A DNA stretch of 64,000 nt from Moraxellaceae bacterium (GCA_004173455.1 SECL01000009.1:29636-93635), one strand, 5' to 3'. Shown: positions 29,874 to 38,698, numbered from the stretch's first letter. Numbers and translations are program-made. The notes: generated by a model from the letters alone, not told the origin.

Positions 29874-30938
29874 TTACTTAACAGAATCAGTTAAAAACGG
29901 ATAATCCGTATAACCTGTTACACCTTCGGCATAATACGTGGCAGGATTTGGGGTATTTAGTTCTGCGTGTTGCTTGAAGCGTTCCAGCAAATCCGGATTG
30001 GCAATATACAACTGGCCAAATGCCACCGCATCTGCTTCACCTAGCTCTAATAAGCGTTCAGCCTGCTCACGCTCCAGCTTTTCATTGGCAATAAACACCC
30101 CGCCAAATTTCTGTTTAATCAGACCTGCCAAGCTGTCATCGGCCACATATTCACGCGCACAAATAAAGGCAATCTTGCGTGCGCCAAGCTGTTCGGCCAC
30201 ATAACCAAAGGTTTCCACCGGGTTATCATCACCCATATCATGCGCATCACGGCGTGGTGCCAAATGTACACCCACACGATCCGCGCCCCACACATCAATC
30301 AGTTGATCGGTGACTTCCAGCAGCAAACGCGCCCGGTTTTCCAGACTGCCACCATATTCATCATCACGCTGGTTGGTTTTGGTCTGCAAAAATTGATCAA
30401 TCAAATAACCATTGGCGCCGTGCAGCTCCACGCCATCAAAACCTGCCGCCTTGGCATTAATTGCAGCCTGACGGTAATCCTGCACAATGGCTTTGACTTC
30501 TGCGGTGGTCAGCGCACGCGGGGTCACATAGTCTTTTTTAGGACGTACCAGACTCACATGACCTGCAGGCTGAATCGCACTGGGAGCAACCGGCAGTTCG
30601 CCATTTAAAAATATCGGGTCAGAAATACGGCCCACATGCCACAATTGCATGACCATACGGCCACCCGCAGCACGCACGGCATCAGTAATTTTTTTCCAGC
30701 CTGCTACTTGCGCATCCGACCAGATACCCGGCGTATCGGCATAACCCACCGCAGAGGGTGTAATGGCGGTGGCTTCGGTAATAATCAGGCCAGCACTGGC
30801 GCGCTGTACATAGTATTCCTGCATTAAATCATTCGGAATGCGTGACTCACCTGCACGCGAACGGGTAAGGGGTGCCATCACCAGACGATTGGGTAATTCA
30901 AGCGCACCCACAGTTAAAGGCTGAAATAAAATGGACAT
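29874..30938 (-). CDS. nemA: Old yellow enzyme family alkene reductase (NemA-like)
   Basis: 354 residues, a TIM-barrel flavoprotein of the OYE family. LPNRLVMAPLTRSRAG binds FMN. LWHVGRISDP, GFDGVELHGANGYLIDQFLQ (with the His/Asn substrate pair), YGGSLENRARLL and VAFGQLYIANPDL are all typical. These enzymes reduce activated alkenes, nitroesters and N-ethylmaleimide with NADPH. CAGGAG lies 5 nt before the ATG at 30938. An in-frame upstream start at 30974 is rejected. An ArsR-type regulator gene lies 107 nt upstream on the same strand and probably controls it. Confidence 0.93.
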   Translation of the reverse strand: MSILFQPLTVGALELPNRLVMAPLTRSRAGESRIPNDLMQEYYVQRASAGLIITEATAITPSAVGYADTPGIWSDAQVAGWKKITDAVRAAGGRMVMQLWHVGRISDPIFLNGELPVAPSAIQPAGHVSLVRPKKDYVTPRALTTAEVKAIVQDYRQAAINAKAAGFDGVELHGANGYLIDQFLQTKTNQRDDEYGGSLENRARLLLEVTDQLIDVWGADRVGVHLAPRRDAHDMGDDNPVETFGYVAEQLGARKIAFICAREYVADDSLAGLIKQKFGGVFIANEKLEREQAERLLELGEADAVAFGQLYIANPDLLERFKQHAELNTPNPATYYAEGVTGYTDYPFLTDSVK

Positions 30939-31045
30939 AACAACTCCTGAGCAATCAAGCACCTGAGCAATCAAGGCTTAGGCAATAAATTTCGGCAAGG
31001 AAGCAACAGCAATGCTGGCTACGACGATTGCTATCAATTTATGAG

Positions 31046-31342
31046 CTATAAGTCATGTTGCAAGGCTAAAAGAAATTGTTGAATGGTCTGCTCATCGCGC
31101 TCATAGAAGCTCCATTGCCCCACTTTCTGGCAACGGATCAGGCCAGCTTTTTGCAAAATCGCCAGATGATTGGATACCGTCGATTGTGACAGGCCAACTT
31201 TCTGGTCAATCTGGCCAGCACACACCCCGGCCTCAAACGAATGATACTGCTGGGCAAAATACTGCTCAGGCGTTTTCAGCCAGTGCAGGATATTACGCCG
31301 TACCGGATTGGCGAGGGCTTTTAAAATCGCCTCAGTATCCAT
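31046..31342 (-). CDS. ArsR/SmtB-family transcriptional regulator
   Basis: 98 residues, a single winged helix-turn-helix: AILKALANPVRRNILHWL, then VGLSQSTVSNHLAILQKAGLIRCQKVGQWSFYERDE. It lacks the ELCVCDL metal-binding motif of ArsR but has two cysteines, C41 in the loop before the recognition helices and C71 at the wing. This suggests redox or electrophile sensing rather than metal sensing. GAG lies 6 nt before the ATG. It precedes the alkene reductase on the same strand, a pairing also seen for electrophile-responsive nemA systems. Regulation of that gene is inferred. Confidence 0.85.
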   Translation of the reverse strand: MDTEAILKALANPVRRNILHWLKTPEQYFAQQYHSFEAGVCAGQIDQKVGLSQSTVSNHLAILQKAGLIRCQKVGQWSFYERDEQTIQQFLLALQHDL

Positions 31343-31455
31343 TGCTCACTCACCTTAAGGATGCAAAAACCGCTGCTATTGTACGTTAGGAATATCGATC
31401 ACAGAACATTCAACATACTAGAGTGTTAATTTATACTGCATACATTTATATTTGT

Positions 31456-31469
31456 CGATATTAATATCG
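31456..31469. promoter_or_regulatory. 14-bp AT-rich palindrome, possible operator
   Basis: CGATATTAATATCG is a perfect palindrome in the divergent region between the ArsR-type gene and the SRPBCC gene, followed by eight T residues. It could be an operator for the ArsR-type protein, whose relatives often bind AT-rich imperfect palindromes. There is no loop, so it is a poor terminator. Confidence 0.35.
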
Positions 31470-31516
31470 TTTTTTTTAGATATAAGAACTGTAAGTCAAA
31501 ACCTTTCTGCGCACTT

Positions 31517-31544
31517 CTGCCACTTAGACAAACTCAACTATAAT
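31517..31544 (+). promoter_or_regulatory. Candidate sigma-70 promoter of the SRPBCC membrane protein gene
   Basis: -10 TATAAT (31539-31544), with CTGCCA (31517-31522) as a four-of-six -35 at 16-bp spacing. It lies 38 nt upstream of the start codon. Confidence 0.5.
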
Positions 31545-31582
31545 GCCTTGATAAAATTTTTTAACACAATAATGAGTCTGTC

Positions 31583-32638
31583 ATGACTGAACAACAATTA
31601 CCGCCAGATTCAGATGATCCCGTTTGGCCGCCACATCAATCTCACCATCAGGCACAGTTATCGGGGCAAGCAGTGCAGCAGTACAAACCACGCAACGTGC
31701 TGAGTAAACTATTACCCATCATACTGCTCATAGCGCTGTTATTTGCCATTGGTCTGCTTGGTCGTAGTCTTGAACGCATGATGACCTCTACATTTTTAGT
31801 GCTTACACCGCTTATTTTTGGGGCGCTGATTAGCTATATAGTCAACTATAAAAAGCCTTTAGATTTTGGCCGTACCATCAAGTGGTTATTTATTTTTTGT
31901 GTGGGACTGCTTATTTTTTCAATCTTTGCGCTTAAAGAAGGCAGTATTTGCGTGATTATTGCCTCGCCCATTTTAATGACATGCTTAGTAGCTGGTGCTG
32001 GCATCATGCATTGGTTATGTCGCTATTTATGGAAACCTAACAAAGCCGTGTATAGCTTGGCGCTTCTGCCATTATTGCTGATGTTTGTCCCCGAACAATT
32101 AAGTACCACCCATAAAAGCGTTGAAAAAAGTATTTTAATTAATGCGCCTATTAACACCGTGTGGCAGCAAATTAATCATATTGAAGCCATTAAGCCCAGT
32201 GAATTTAAACCCAGCCTGTTATATGCCATTGGCGTGCCTTATCCCATTTCTGGCATTACCAATATTGTAAATGGTCAAAAAATTCGTCATTCTCGCTGGC
32301 AAAAAGACATCCATTTTGATGGCATGATTCAAGAGTCTATTCCCAATCAGTACCTACGCTGGAAATATCATTTTGACGCCGATTCCATTCCAAAAGGCGC
32401 GTTAGATGACCATGTGCAACTGGGTGGTAAGTATTTTGATTTTCAAGATACCAGCTATAGACTTGTGCCTATCAATGACCAGCAAACGCAACTGATTTTA
32501 AAAATTGACTATCGCGTGAGTACCGAAATTAATTTTTATACAGTTCAAGTGGCCAATATTTTATTGACTGATTTTGCACGGGTAATTTTAGATTTATATA
32601 AGCAAAGAAGCGAAGCACTAAACCCTGCATCTGCTTAA
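31583..32638 (+). CDS. Membrane protein with C-terminal SRPBCC-like domain
   Basis: 351 residues. A polar Pro/Gln-rich N-terminus of about 40 residues is followed by four or five hydrophobic helices (about 43-60, 70-88, 98-115, 120-140, 155-170). A C-terminal region of about 180 residues begins KSILINAPINTVWQQINHIEAIKP, the usual first strand and helix of START/SRPBCC ligand-binding folds. The ligand and role are unknown. No partner gene is adjacent on the same strand. The start follows a good -10 box, and a terminator lies 40 nt after the stop. Confidence 0.75.
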   Translation: MTEQQLPPDSDDPVWPPHQSHHQAQLSGQAVQQYKPRNVLSKLLPIILLIALLFAIGLLGRSLERMMTSTFLVLTPLIFGALISYIVNYKKPLDFGRTIKWLFIFCVGLLIFSIFALKEGSICVIIASPILMTCLVAGAGIMHWLCRYLWKPNKAVYSLALLPLLLMFVPEQLSTTHKSVEKSILINAPINTVWQQINHIEAIKPSEFKPSLLYAIGVPYPISGITNIVNGQKIRHSRWQKDIHFDGMIQESIPNQYLRWKYHFDADSIPKGALDDHVQLGGKYFDFQDTSYRLVPINDQQTQLILKIDYRVSTEINFYTVQVANILLTDFARVILDLYKQRSEALNPASA

Positions 32639-32677
32639 TTCGACATCGGCTTGAAGTAGCTTTAGGCGCGTAAAAAT

Positions 32678-32717
32678 AAGGCCAACCGCTTGAATATTGT
32701 GGTTAGCCTTGTTTTTT
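32678..32717. terminator. Rho-independent terminator after the SRPBCC gene
   Basis: AAGGCCAACCGC and GTGGTTAGCCTT form a 12-bp stem with one mismatch and one G-U pair, followed by GTTTTTT on the + strand. It lies between convergent genes; prfB transcripts enter it from the other side, where an A-rich segment gives a weaker T-run. Confidence 0.8.
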
Positions 32718-32763
32718 AAAATTTTTTAAAACATGATTTTAAGGAATCATGTTTACAGCCTGT

Positions 32764-33859
32764 TTAAAGCCCCATTTTTAAGCTGGCTTCAATAAACCGA
32801 TCCAAATCACCATCTAGTACCGCACCGGTATTGGAATTTTCCACGCTGGTGCGCAAATCTTTCACCCGGGAATCATCCAGCACGTAGGAACGAATCTGGC
32901 TGCCCCAGCCAATATCCGACTTGGTGGCTTCCAGTGCTTGCTGGGCATCATTGCGTTTCTGGATTTCCAGCTCATACAACTTGGCGCGTAACAGCTTCCA
33001 CGCACGGTCACGGTTGGCATGTTGACTACGCTCATTCTGGCACGCCACCACAGTCCCAGTGGGAACGTGGGTTAAACGCACCGCCGAATCAGTCTTGTTA
33101 ATGTGCTGACCACCTGCACCCGATGCGCGATAGGTATCGGTGCGTACATCGGCCGGATTAATATCAATTTCAATGTTGTCATCCACTTCAGGCGATACAA
33201 ACACCGCCGAAAACGAGGTATGGCGACGGTTGCCACTATCAAATGGTGACTTGCGTACCAGACGATGCACGCCAGTTTCAGTACGCAGCCAGCCAAAGGC
33301 ATACTCACCCTCTACCCGAATGGTGGCGCTTTTAAGACCGGCCACATCACCTGCGGATTCTTCCATCACCTCGGCCTTAAAGCCATGCCGTTCAATCCAA
33401 CGCAAATACATGCGTAGCAACATGGACGCCCAGTCTTGTGCTTCTGTACCGCCAGAACCGGCCTGAATATCCAAAAAGCAATTGTTCGGATCCATCGGAT
33501 TGCTAAACATGCGACGGAATTCCAGCTTGCCCACTGCTTCATCGGCAGTTTTGAGTTCACTATCGACATCATCCAACAGGCTTTCTTCATCAGCTTCGAC
33601 TGCCAGATCCAGCATGGCCTGTGCATCTTCCAGTTGCTGGCTTAACTCATCCAGCACACCCACAATATTTTCCAGCTCGCCCTTTTCCTTGGCCATGGTT
33701 TGCGCACGGCTTTGGTCATTCCAGATGGTAGGGTCTTCTAATTCGCGTAAGACTTCTTCTAGACGCTCTTTTTTGTGGTCGTAGTCAAAGATACCCCCTA
33801 AGCGTTTGCCCACGCTCACGCAAGTCCTTTAAACGCAACAAATACGGATTAATTTCCAC
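32764..33859 (-). CDS. prfB: Peptide chain release factor RF2, with programmed +1 frameshift
   Basis: The main frame (33786-32764, 340 residues) carries the RF2 core: SPF anticodon tripeptide in KSPFDSGNR and the GGQ loop in [15 protein letters not shown]. It lacks a proper N-terminus by itself. Upstream, a GTG at 33859 opens 24 codons ([17 protein letters not shown]...) ending in an in-frame TGA at 33787-33785. The slip site reads AGGGGG TAT CTT TGA C, with the internal Shine-Dalgarno-like run and CTT-TGA-C of known prfB genes. A +1 shift gives a 364-residue RF2. It is autoregulated: low RF2 favours the shift. GAGAT precedes the GTG. Confidence 0.95.
33784..33799 (-). promoter_or_regulatory. 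prfB +1 programmed frameshift site
   Basis: On the minus strand AGGGGGTATCTTTGAC spans the internal ribosome-binding run, the CTT slippery codon and the TGA stop with C after it. It fits the conserved RF2 recoding signal base for base in its key parts. Confidence 0.95.
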
Positions 33860-34253
33860 AATACATCTCAAAACAATCAAAGAAGCTGAATTTTAGCACG
33901 TCTGCTTTGTTGCTCAACAGCCATGGCTTTTATTTAAAAACTTAAGAAGTCGTATTATTTTTAATCACGACTCCACATTGCTCGCATTCTCTCCATATTT
34001 TTCGGTATGCCGTGAGTTAACAACTCGGGTATTAGTTGCAGAAGTGTTACAAGTTAGGGCAAAAAAGCTGTAATCTTTACAAAATGTGTGTCATCGCAGT
34101 GCATAACTTTATAAATTAAAATATTAATCCATTGAAATACATCACAAAAAATAGGTAAATTGCACTTAACAGATTCAAGTTTGACTTATTCCTGACGCGC
34201 TGTAAGATGGCGAATGTGTAACAAATAATTTCTTTTAAGATTGGAGAATGACC
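33860..34253. other. 394-bp region between prfB and the first porin gene
   Basis: No gene is supported. It contains the prfB promoter (not resolved), a short palindrome GAGTTAACAACTC at 34014-34026, and at its right end the promoter and leader of the first outer-membrane protein gene (separate entries). AT content is high throughout. Confidence 0.5.
34181..34231 (+). promoter_or_regulatory. Promoter and conserved leader motif of the first tandem OMP gene
   Basis: -35 TTGACT (34181-34186) and -10 TAAGAT (34203-34208) have 16-bp spacing. The sequence GTAACAAATAATTT (34218-34231) starts 10 nt after the -10, so at about the 5' end of the mRNA. The same motif lies at the same distance from the promoter of the second gene. 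Confidence 0.65.
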
Positions 34254-34994
34254 ATGAAAAAATTAGCTCTGGCTGCTGCCCTACTGGCCACTATGTCTGC
34301 TGCGAATGCCTATCAAACTGAAGTAGGTGGTGATTACACTTATTTTGACAACGACAATGGTGATAGCGCCAATGAACTGGGCGTCGATGCCAAGTATTAT
34401 TTTAATCCAGTGACTGACAACAATGCGCCACTGGCTGAAGCAGGATTTATGAACCGTGCTAGCAATGTGGGTGTGCGTATTGCGGGTGATGATGCCGATG
34501 ATAACACCACTGAATACGGTATTAACGGCGAATACTATGTACCAAATACTGACTTTTATGTTTCTGGTAATCTGTCACGTATCGAAAATGATGATGACCA
34601 TGCCAACCAATATGGTGCTGAAATTGGTTACTTCCCAGCCCCTAACTTCCTGATTGCTGCCGGGCTAGTCGGTACTGAATACCATGATGATAGCAATACT
34701 GATCCTTCAATCCGCGCCAAGTATATAACCCGCGTTGGTCAGCATGACTGGAACTTTGAAGCCGGTGGTGTATTTGGTGACTTTGACAAATACAACGTAG
34801 CAGCCGATTACTATGTCGACAACACCTTTAGCATTGGTGGTGAATACGTTAATCAGGACTTAGGTGCTGGCGATTATGACACCTTTAACGTCCGTGCTCG
34901 TAAATTTATCAACCAGCAAACCAGTATTCAAGGTGAGTTAGGTTTTGGTGATGACACCAACACCGTAGGTATCCGTGGAACCTATCGCTTCTAA
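34254..34994 (+). CDS. Putative outer-membrane beta-barrel protein (first of tandem pair)
   Basis: 246 residues. The signal peptide MKKLALAAALLATMSAANA is followed by YQTEVGGDYTYFDND. The mature part is acidic (Asp/Asn/Glu-rich) with alternating hydrophobic strands and ends with a C-terminal phenylalanine (GIRGTYRF), the BAM recognition signal. It resembles the putative porins common in Acinetobacter, whose role is not well defined. GGAG lies 7 nt before the ATG at 34254; an ATG two codons earlier is too close. It has its own promoter and terminator and a paralogue directly downstream. Confidence 0.82.
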   Translation: MKKLALAAALLATMSAANAYQTEVGGDYTYFDNDNGDSANELGVDAKYYFNPVTDNNAPLAEAGFMNRASNVGVRIAGDDADDNTTEYGINGEYYVPNTDFYVSGNLSRIENDDDHANQYGAEIGYFPAPNFLIAAGLVGTEYHDDSNTDPSIRAKYITRVGQHDWNFEAGGVFGDFDKYNVAADYYVDNTFSIGGEYVNQDLGAGDYDTFNVRARKFINQQTSIQGELGFGDDTNTVGIRGTYRF

Positions 34995-35007
34995 GTATTT
35001 GTTATTT

Positions 35008-35043
35008 AAAAAACCGCTACTCATCAGGAATAGCGGTTTTTTT
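35008..35043 (+). terminator. Rho-independent terminator of the first tandem OMP gene
   Basis: AAAAAACCGCTA pairs with TAGCGGTTTTTTT around an 11-nt loop; the T-run follows directly. Confidence 0.9.
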
Positions 35044-35099
35044 ATGCGCGCACTTTATGATTAGTCAACAAAATAAAATTTATGAAGCAGCCTAAAAAA

Positions 35100-35155
35100 T
35101 TGACAAAATATTATTGCACGGTATTATTGCAAATATGTAACAAATTATTTGTTAC
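35100..35155 (+). promoter_or_regulatory. Promoter and 19-bp palindromic leader motif of the second tandem OMP gene
   Basis: -35 TTGACA (35100-35105) and -10 TATTAT (35122-35127) have 16-bp spacing. GTAACAAATTATTTGTTAC (35137-35155) is a perfect 19-bp palindrome starting 10 nt after the -10. Its left half is shared with the first gene of the pair. It may be a repressor site or an RNA hairpin at the 5' end. Confidence 0.75.
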
Positions 35156-35174
35156 GATTTCTGGGGAAATAAAC

Positions 35175-36044
35175 ATGAAAAAAATATTCTTAACGGCGGC
35201 TTTATTAGCGTCCATGTCTGCTGCAAACGCGTATCAAACTGAAGTCAACGCGACTTATGAAAATACTGATCTCGATGAAAATGATGTTGATACCTTTGGT
35301 ATTGCCGGAACTTATTACATTAAACCGGTTAACGTAGGCAATGCACCACTGGCTGAAGCGGCATTTTTAAACAAAGCCAGCAATATCAGCTTAGCGTATA
35401 CCAACGCAAGTCTGGATGAAGAAGAAAATGTTCTGGGCATCAATGTCAAAAACGAAATTGACCTTGATGTGGTGGGTTTAGCGGGCGAATTATATGTTCC
35501 AGATTCACAGTTTTATGTGAGTGCCGCGGTCAATCACACCAAGTCTACTGTGAAATCTTCTGCTGCCGGCATTAGTGCCAGTGAAGATGATGATGGCACC
35601 GGTTATGCCTTAGAAGTGGGTTATTTACCGATGACTGGTTTATTGCTGGCTGTGGGTGCCACCGATATGAGCGAAAGCGTTAATCCAGTTCAAATTATGA
35701 AGACTGGTTTTGTGTATGGCTGGGGTTCGGCAGGTGTTAGCGAGGAAGATACTGCCGCTACCTTACGTGCCAAGTATGTCACTGCTGTAGGCAGCAATAA
35801 TATCAATCTGGAAAGCCAGATTTTAATTGGTGATGAAACTGCGTATCGTTTGGCCGGTGATTTTTATATCGATCCGACCTTGAGCATTGGGGCGTCATTT
35901 GCTGACACGACCCAAGATGACAGCGATTCAATTTTTGGCGTGCGCGTACAAAAATTCCTGACCCCAGTGGCAGCGGTTGGCTTAGGCTATAGCACCACTG
36001 ATGGCGCGGATTCTTTTGGCATTAACGGAACTTTCCGTTTCTAA
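35175..36044 (+). CDS. Putative outer-membrane beta-barrel protein (second of tandem pair)
   Basis: 289 residues. The signal peptide MKKIFLTAALLASMSAANA and mature start YQTEVNATYENTD are nearly the same as in the upstream gene, and the barrel ends in GINGTFRF. It shares the NAPLAEAxFLNKASN, ELYVPDSQFYVS and DPTLSIGASF-type segments with its neighbour, so the two arose by duplication. It has an extra loop near residues 60-75 and another around 150-170. GGGGA lies 7 nt before the ATG at 35175. A longer in-frame start at 35082 contains the promoter and is rejected. It has its own terminator. Confidence 0.82.
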   Translation: MKKIFLTAALLASMSAANAYQTEVNATYENTDLDENDVDTFGIAGTYYIKPVNVGNAPLAEAAFLNKASNISLAYTNASLDEEENVLGINVKNEIDLDVVGLAGELYVPDSQFYVSAAVNHTKSTVKSSAAGISASEDDDGTGYALEVGYLPMTGLLLAVGATDMSESVNPVQIMKTGFVYGWGSAGVSEEDTAATLRAKYVTAVGSNNINLESQILIGDETAYRLAGDFYIDPTLSIGASFADTTQDDSDSIFGVRVQKFLTPVAAVGLGYSTTDGADSFGINGTFRF

Positions 36045-36070
36045 GCCAAACAAGGTCATTGCTTGATATC

Positions 36071-36100
36071 AAAACCGCCAACATTGCTTGGCGGTTTTTT
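36071..36100 (+). terminator. Rho-independent terminator of the second tandem OMP gene
   Basis: AAAACCGCCAA (36071-36081) pairs perfectly with TTGGCGGTTTT (36088-36098) around a 6-nt loop and is followed by more T residues. Confidence 0.9.
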
Positions 36101-36182
36101 TATTCTGATGATTGAACACAGCAGGCTGGATAGATTGAGAACACTTAAAAAAACTGCAAAGTAACCCTGTTATCAAAATGGA

Positions 36183-37901
36183 TTATGACAAAATTTCCAA
36201 ATGCTGAATCATAAGCTGCAACCGTTGCCGTCCCTGATAATCGTTAATATCCAGTTGATAGGCCACATGCACTTTTCTAATAGGTTGATCTAACGCCAAC
36301 TGTCCGGCCATATTAAAGGCAATAGCTTCAAGTGCCGGATGCTGCAAATTTTTAAGCTTTAAGCGCAAATGCTGATCCTTGAGCCAGCGATATTCCAGCA
36401 CATCAAAGTGGCCTTCAAATAATGGTGCTGCAAAACCCTGTCCCCATGGGCCAGCCTGCGCAAGATCACGGGCAGTATCCAAACTAAATTCATGCGATTG
36501 CAGTTCACCATCGGTCATGAGCTTGGCCGCAAAAAGGTCTGGGTCATGCGCGGCAATAATCTGCTGGAATGCGGCAGTAAACGCATCAAACTGCTGGCGT
36601 GGCAAGGTCAACCCTGCCGCCATGGCATGTCCACCAAAATGGCTCACCAGTTCAGGAGACTGCTCGGCCACCCGCTCAATGGCATCACGGATATGCACGC
36701 CCACAATAGAACGTGCCGAACCTTTGATAAACAGCCCATCTTCACTAGGCGCAAACACAATGGTCGGACGATGAAACTGCTCTTTTAAACGACCCGCCAC
36801 AATGCCAATCACGCCCTGATGCCAACTTGGTTCAAACAGCACAATAGCCGGAGGAATATCGGTCAGTGTGTTGTAGGCAGAATGCGCCAGCAAATCCAGT
36901 GCTTCCTGTTTCATTTGCGCTTCGACCCGACGGCGCTCACGATTTAGCTCATCCAGCTTTTGTGCCAATGGCAATGCTTCTTCAAAAGTATTGGCCAGCA
37001 GACAATCAATGCCAATGCGCATATTTTCCATGCGGCCAGCGGCATTAATACGTGGGCCAATCACAAAGCCCAAATCCTGCGGACTAATTTTGTAGGCTTC
37101 GCGACCTGCAATTTCCAGTAAGGCCAATATTCCCGGACGACATGCGCCCTGCCGGATACGCGCTACCCCAGCAGCCACCAAAATGCGGTTATTTGCATCC
37201 AGTTGCGCCACATCGGCCACCGTACCAATGGCGACAATATCCAGATACTGGGTAAGGTTAATACTGGTTTTGCCCTGCTGTTTGCGCTGGGTGGCCAATG
37301 CTGCCAGCACATAAAATGCTACCCCAACGCCAGCCAGCGCCTTGCTGCCAAAATTGCAATCCGGCTGGTTAGGATTCACCACCGCTGCGCATTCTGGTGG
37401 AGTCTTGGTGGTGAGGTGATGGTCGGTAATAATCACTTGAATCGCAGCGGCATGGGCGGCAACCACGCCAGCATGACTCGAAATGCCGTTATCCACGGTG
37501 ACAATCAGTTGTGGCTGATATTGCTCAATGGCCAGCGCCACAATTTCCGGGGTCAGGCCATAACCATACTTAAAGCGATCTGGCACCAGATAATCAACCT
37601 GAGCACCCATTTGACCGAGTGTCAGCATCATTAAGGCCGTACTGGTCGCCCCATCAGCATCAAAATCCCCAACGATCAAAATGCGGGTTTGCTGGTCAAT
37701 GGCCTGATCCAGCAGGTTGACTGCACAGTCCAGCCCTTTCATGTGATGTGCCGGGATCAGCCGATTGAGTTTAAGGCTCAGCTGTTCCACCGATTCCACC
37801 CCACGCGCAGCATACAATCGCGCCAGCAAAGGTGATATATGCTCACTCAGTTGCGCGGCAACAGGCGGACAGGGTCGTGCAATCAGCTGGTATGAGGACA
37901 T
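36183..37901 (-). CDS. recJ: Single-stranded-DNA-specific exonuclease RecJ
   Basis: 572 residues, the normal RecJ length. The DHH phosphoesterase motifs are VGDFDADGATSTAL near 75, TVDNGISSHAG, ITDHHLT near 155 and PRINAAGRMENM. The DHHA1 domain carries FGGHAMAAGLTLP near 430, and an OB-fold follows. It degrades ssDNA 5' to 3' in mismatch and recombination repair. The ATG at 37901 (MSSYQLIARP) is chosen because upstream in-frame residues do not fit the family. Its ribosome-binding site is weak. It lies 86 nt after pdxH on the same strand. Confidence 0.95.
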   Translation of the reverse strand: MSSYQLIARPCPPVAAQLSEHISPLLARLYAARGVESVEQLSLKLNRLIPAHHMKGLDCAVNLLDQAIDQQTRILIVGDFDADGATSTALMMLTLGQMGAQVDYLVPDRFKYGYGLTPEIVALAIEQYQPQLIVTVDNGISSHAGVVAAHAAAIQVIITDHHLTTKTPPECAAVVNPNQPDCNFGSKALAGVGVAFYVLAALATQRKQQGKTSINLTQYLDIVAIGTVADVAQLDANNRILVAAGVARIRQGACRPGILALLEIAGREAYKISPQDLGFVIGPRINAAGRMENMRIGIDCLLANTFEEALPLAQKLDELNRERRRVEAQMKQEALDLLAHSAYNTLTDIPPAIVLFEPSWHQGVIGIVAGRLKEQFHRPTIVFAPSEDGLFIKGSARSIVGVHIRDAIERVAEQSPELVSHFGGHAMAAGLTLPRQQFDAFTAAFQQIIAAHDPDLFAAKLMTDGELQSHEFSLDTARDLAQAGPWGQGFAAPLFEGHFDVLEYRWLKDQHLRLKLKNLQHPALEAIAFNMAGQLALDQPIRKVHVAYQLDINDYQGRQRLQLMIQHLEILS

Positions 37902-37987
37902 GATAAAGGTAAAATGCAAAGATACAAAAAAGACAGGCTGCACGCTAACACGTAATTCAGCCTGATGAACCCTAACAGCCAGCAAAT

Positions 37988-38647
37988 TTAGGGCATTAAG
38001 CGTTCAATACGCCAGCCTGTGTCGCTCAAACTGTCAGGAATGTATTTTAAACGGTCATGCAGGCGATTGGGTCTGCCCTGCCAGAATTCATAATAGGCAG
38101 GTGTAAGGCAATAACCGCCCCAAAAAGCAGGCTTATTAATTTCACCCGCACCCTCAAGCTGCTGGTTCAAATCGGCAAAGCGCCGTTCCAGCAATTCACG
38201 ACTTTCAATGATACCACTTTGCGGCGTACTGACATGCGCTGCAATCTGGCTGTCACGCGGGCGCTTATGGAAATAATCGCTAGATTCCTGCTCACTAATG
38301 CGCTTAACCTGCCCATGAATGCGCACTTGCTGTTCTAAGGCAGGCCAGAAAAACAACAGCTCAGCATACGGATTGGCCGCCAGATCAAGGCCTTTTTGAC
38401 TGTCATAATTGCTATAAAAATAAAAACCTTGGTCGTCCGCGCCACGCAGTAGCACGGTGCGGGCATGTGGACGGCCATTGGCATCGGCGGTAGCCAGCGT
38501 CATAGCATACGGTTCAGTTACCTGTGACTGCAAGGCAAAATCCAGCCACTTTAAAAACTGGCTTAAAGGATCAGCGGACAAATCATGCACCTGCAAACTG
38601 CCTTTGCCATAGTTTTGCCGTAATTCGCTTAAATCCTTCATACTCAT
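37988..38647 (-). CDS. pdxH: Pyridoxamine/pyridoxine 5'-phosphate oxidase
   Basis: 219 residues. Motifs include AMTLATADANGRPHARTVLLRG (FMN-binding), FYSNYDSQKGLDLAANP, LFFWPALEQQVRIHG, and the C-terminal WQGRPNRLHDRL...WRIERLMP. It makes pyridoxal phosphate, the cofactor used by DgaC among others. AAGGTG lies 8 nt before the ATG at 38647. It is between glmM and recJ on the same strand with a 51-nt gap after glmM. Confidence 0.95.
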   Translation of the reverse strand: MSMKDLSELRQNYGKGSLQVHDLSADPLSQFLKWLDFALQSQVTEPYAMTLATADANGRPHARTVLLRGADDQGFYFYSNYDSQKGLDLAANPYAELLFFWPALEQQVRIHGQVKRISEQESSDYFHKRPRDSQIAAHVSTPQSGIIESRELLERRFADLNQQLEGAGEINKPAFWGGYCLTPAYYEFWQGRPNRLHDRLKYIPDSLSDTGWRIERLMP

Positions 38648-38698
38648 GGAGATTTCACCTTAGCGCTATCAATAGTACAGTTAAAAAAGCCACCTACT

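Noticed and set aside
32764..33859. prfB as a frameshifted pseudogene
   Set aside because: The stop and +1 shift match the conserved RF2 recoding signal, so the gene is functional as written.
34014..34026. Palindrome GAGTTAACAACTC upstream of the first tandem OMP gene
   Set aside because: It is short, far from the promoter and not repeated before the second gene.
35082..35174. 31-residue N-terminal extension of the second tandem OMP
   Set aside because: It covers the promoter and palindrome, and the signal peptide begins only at 35175.
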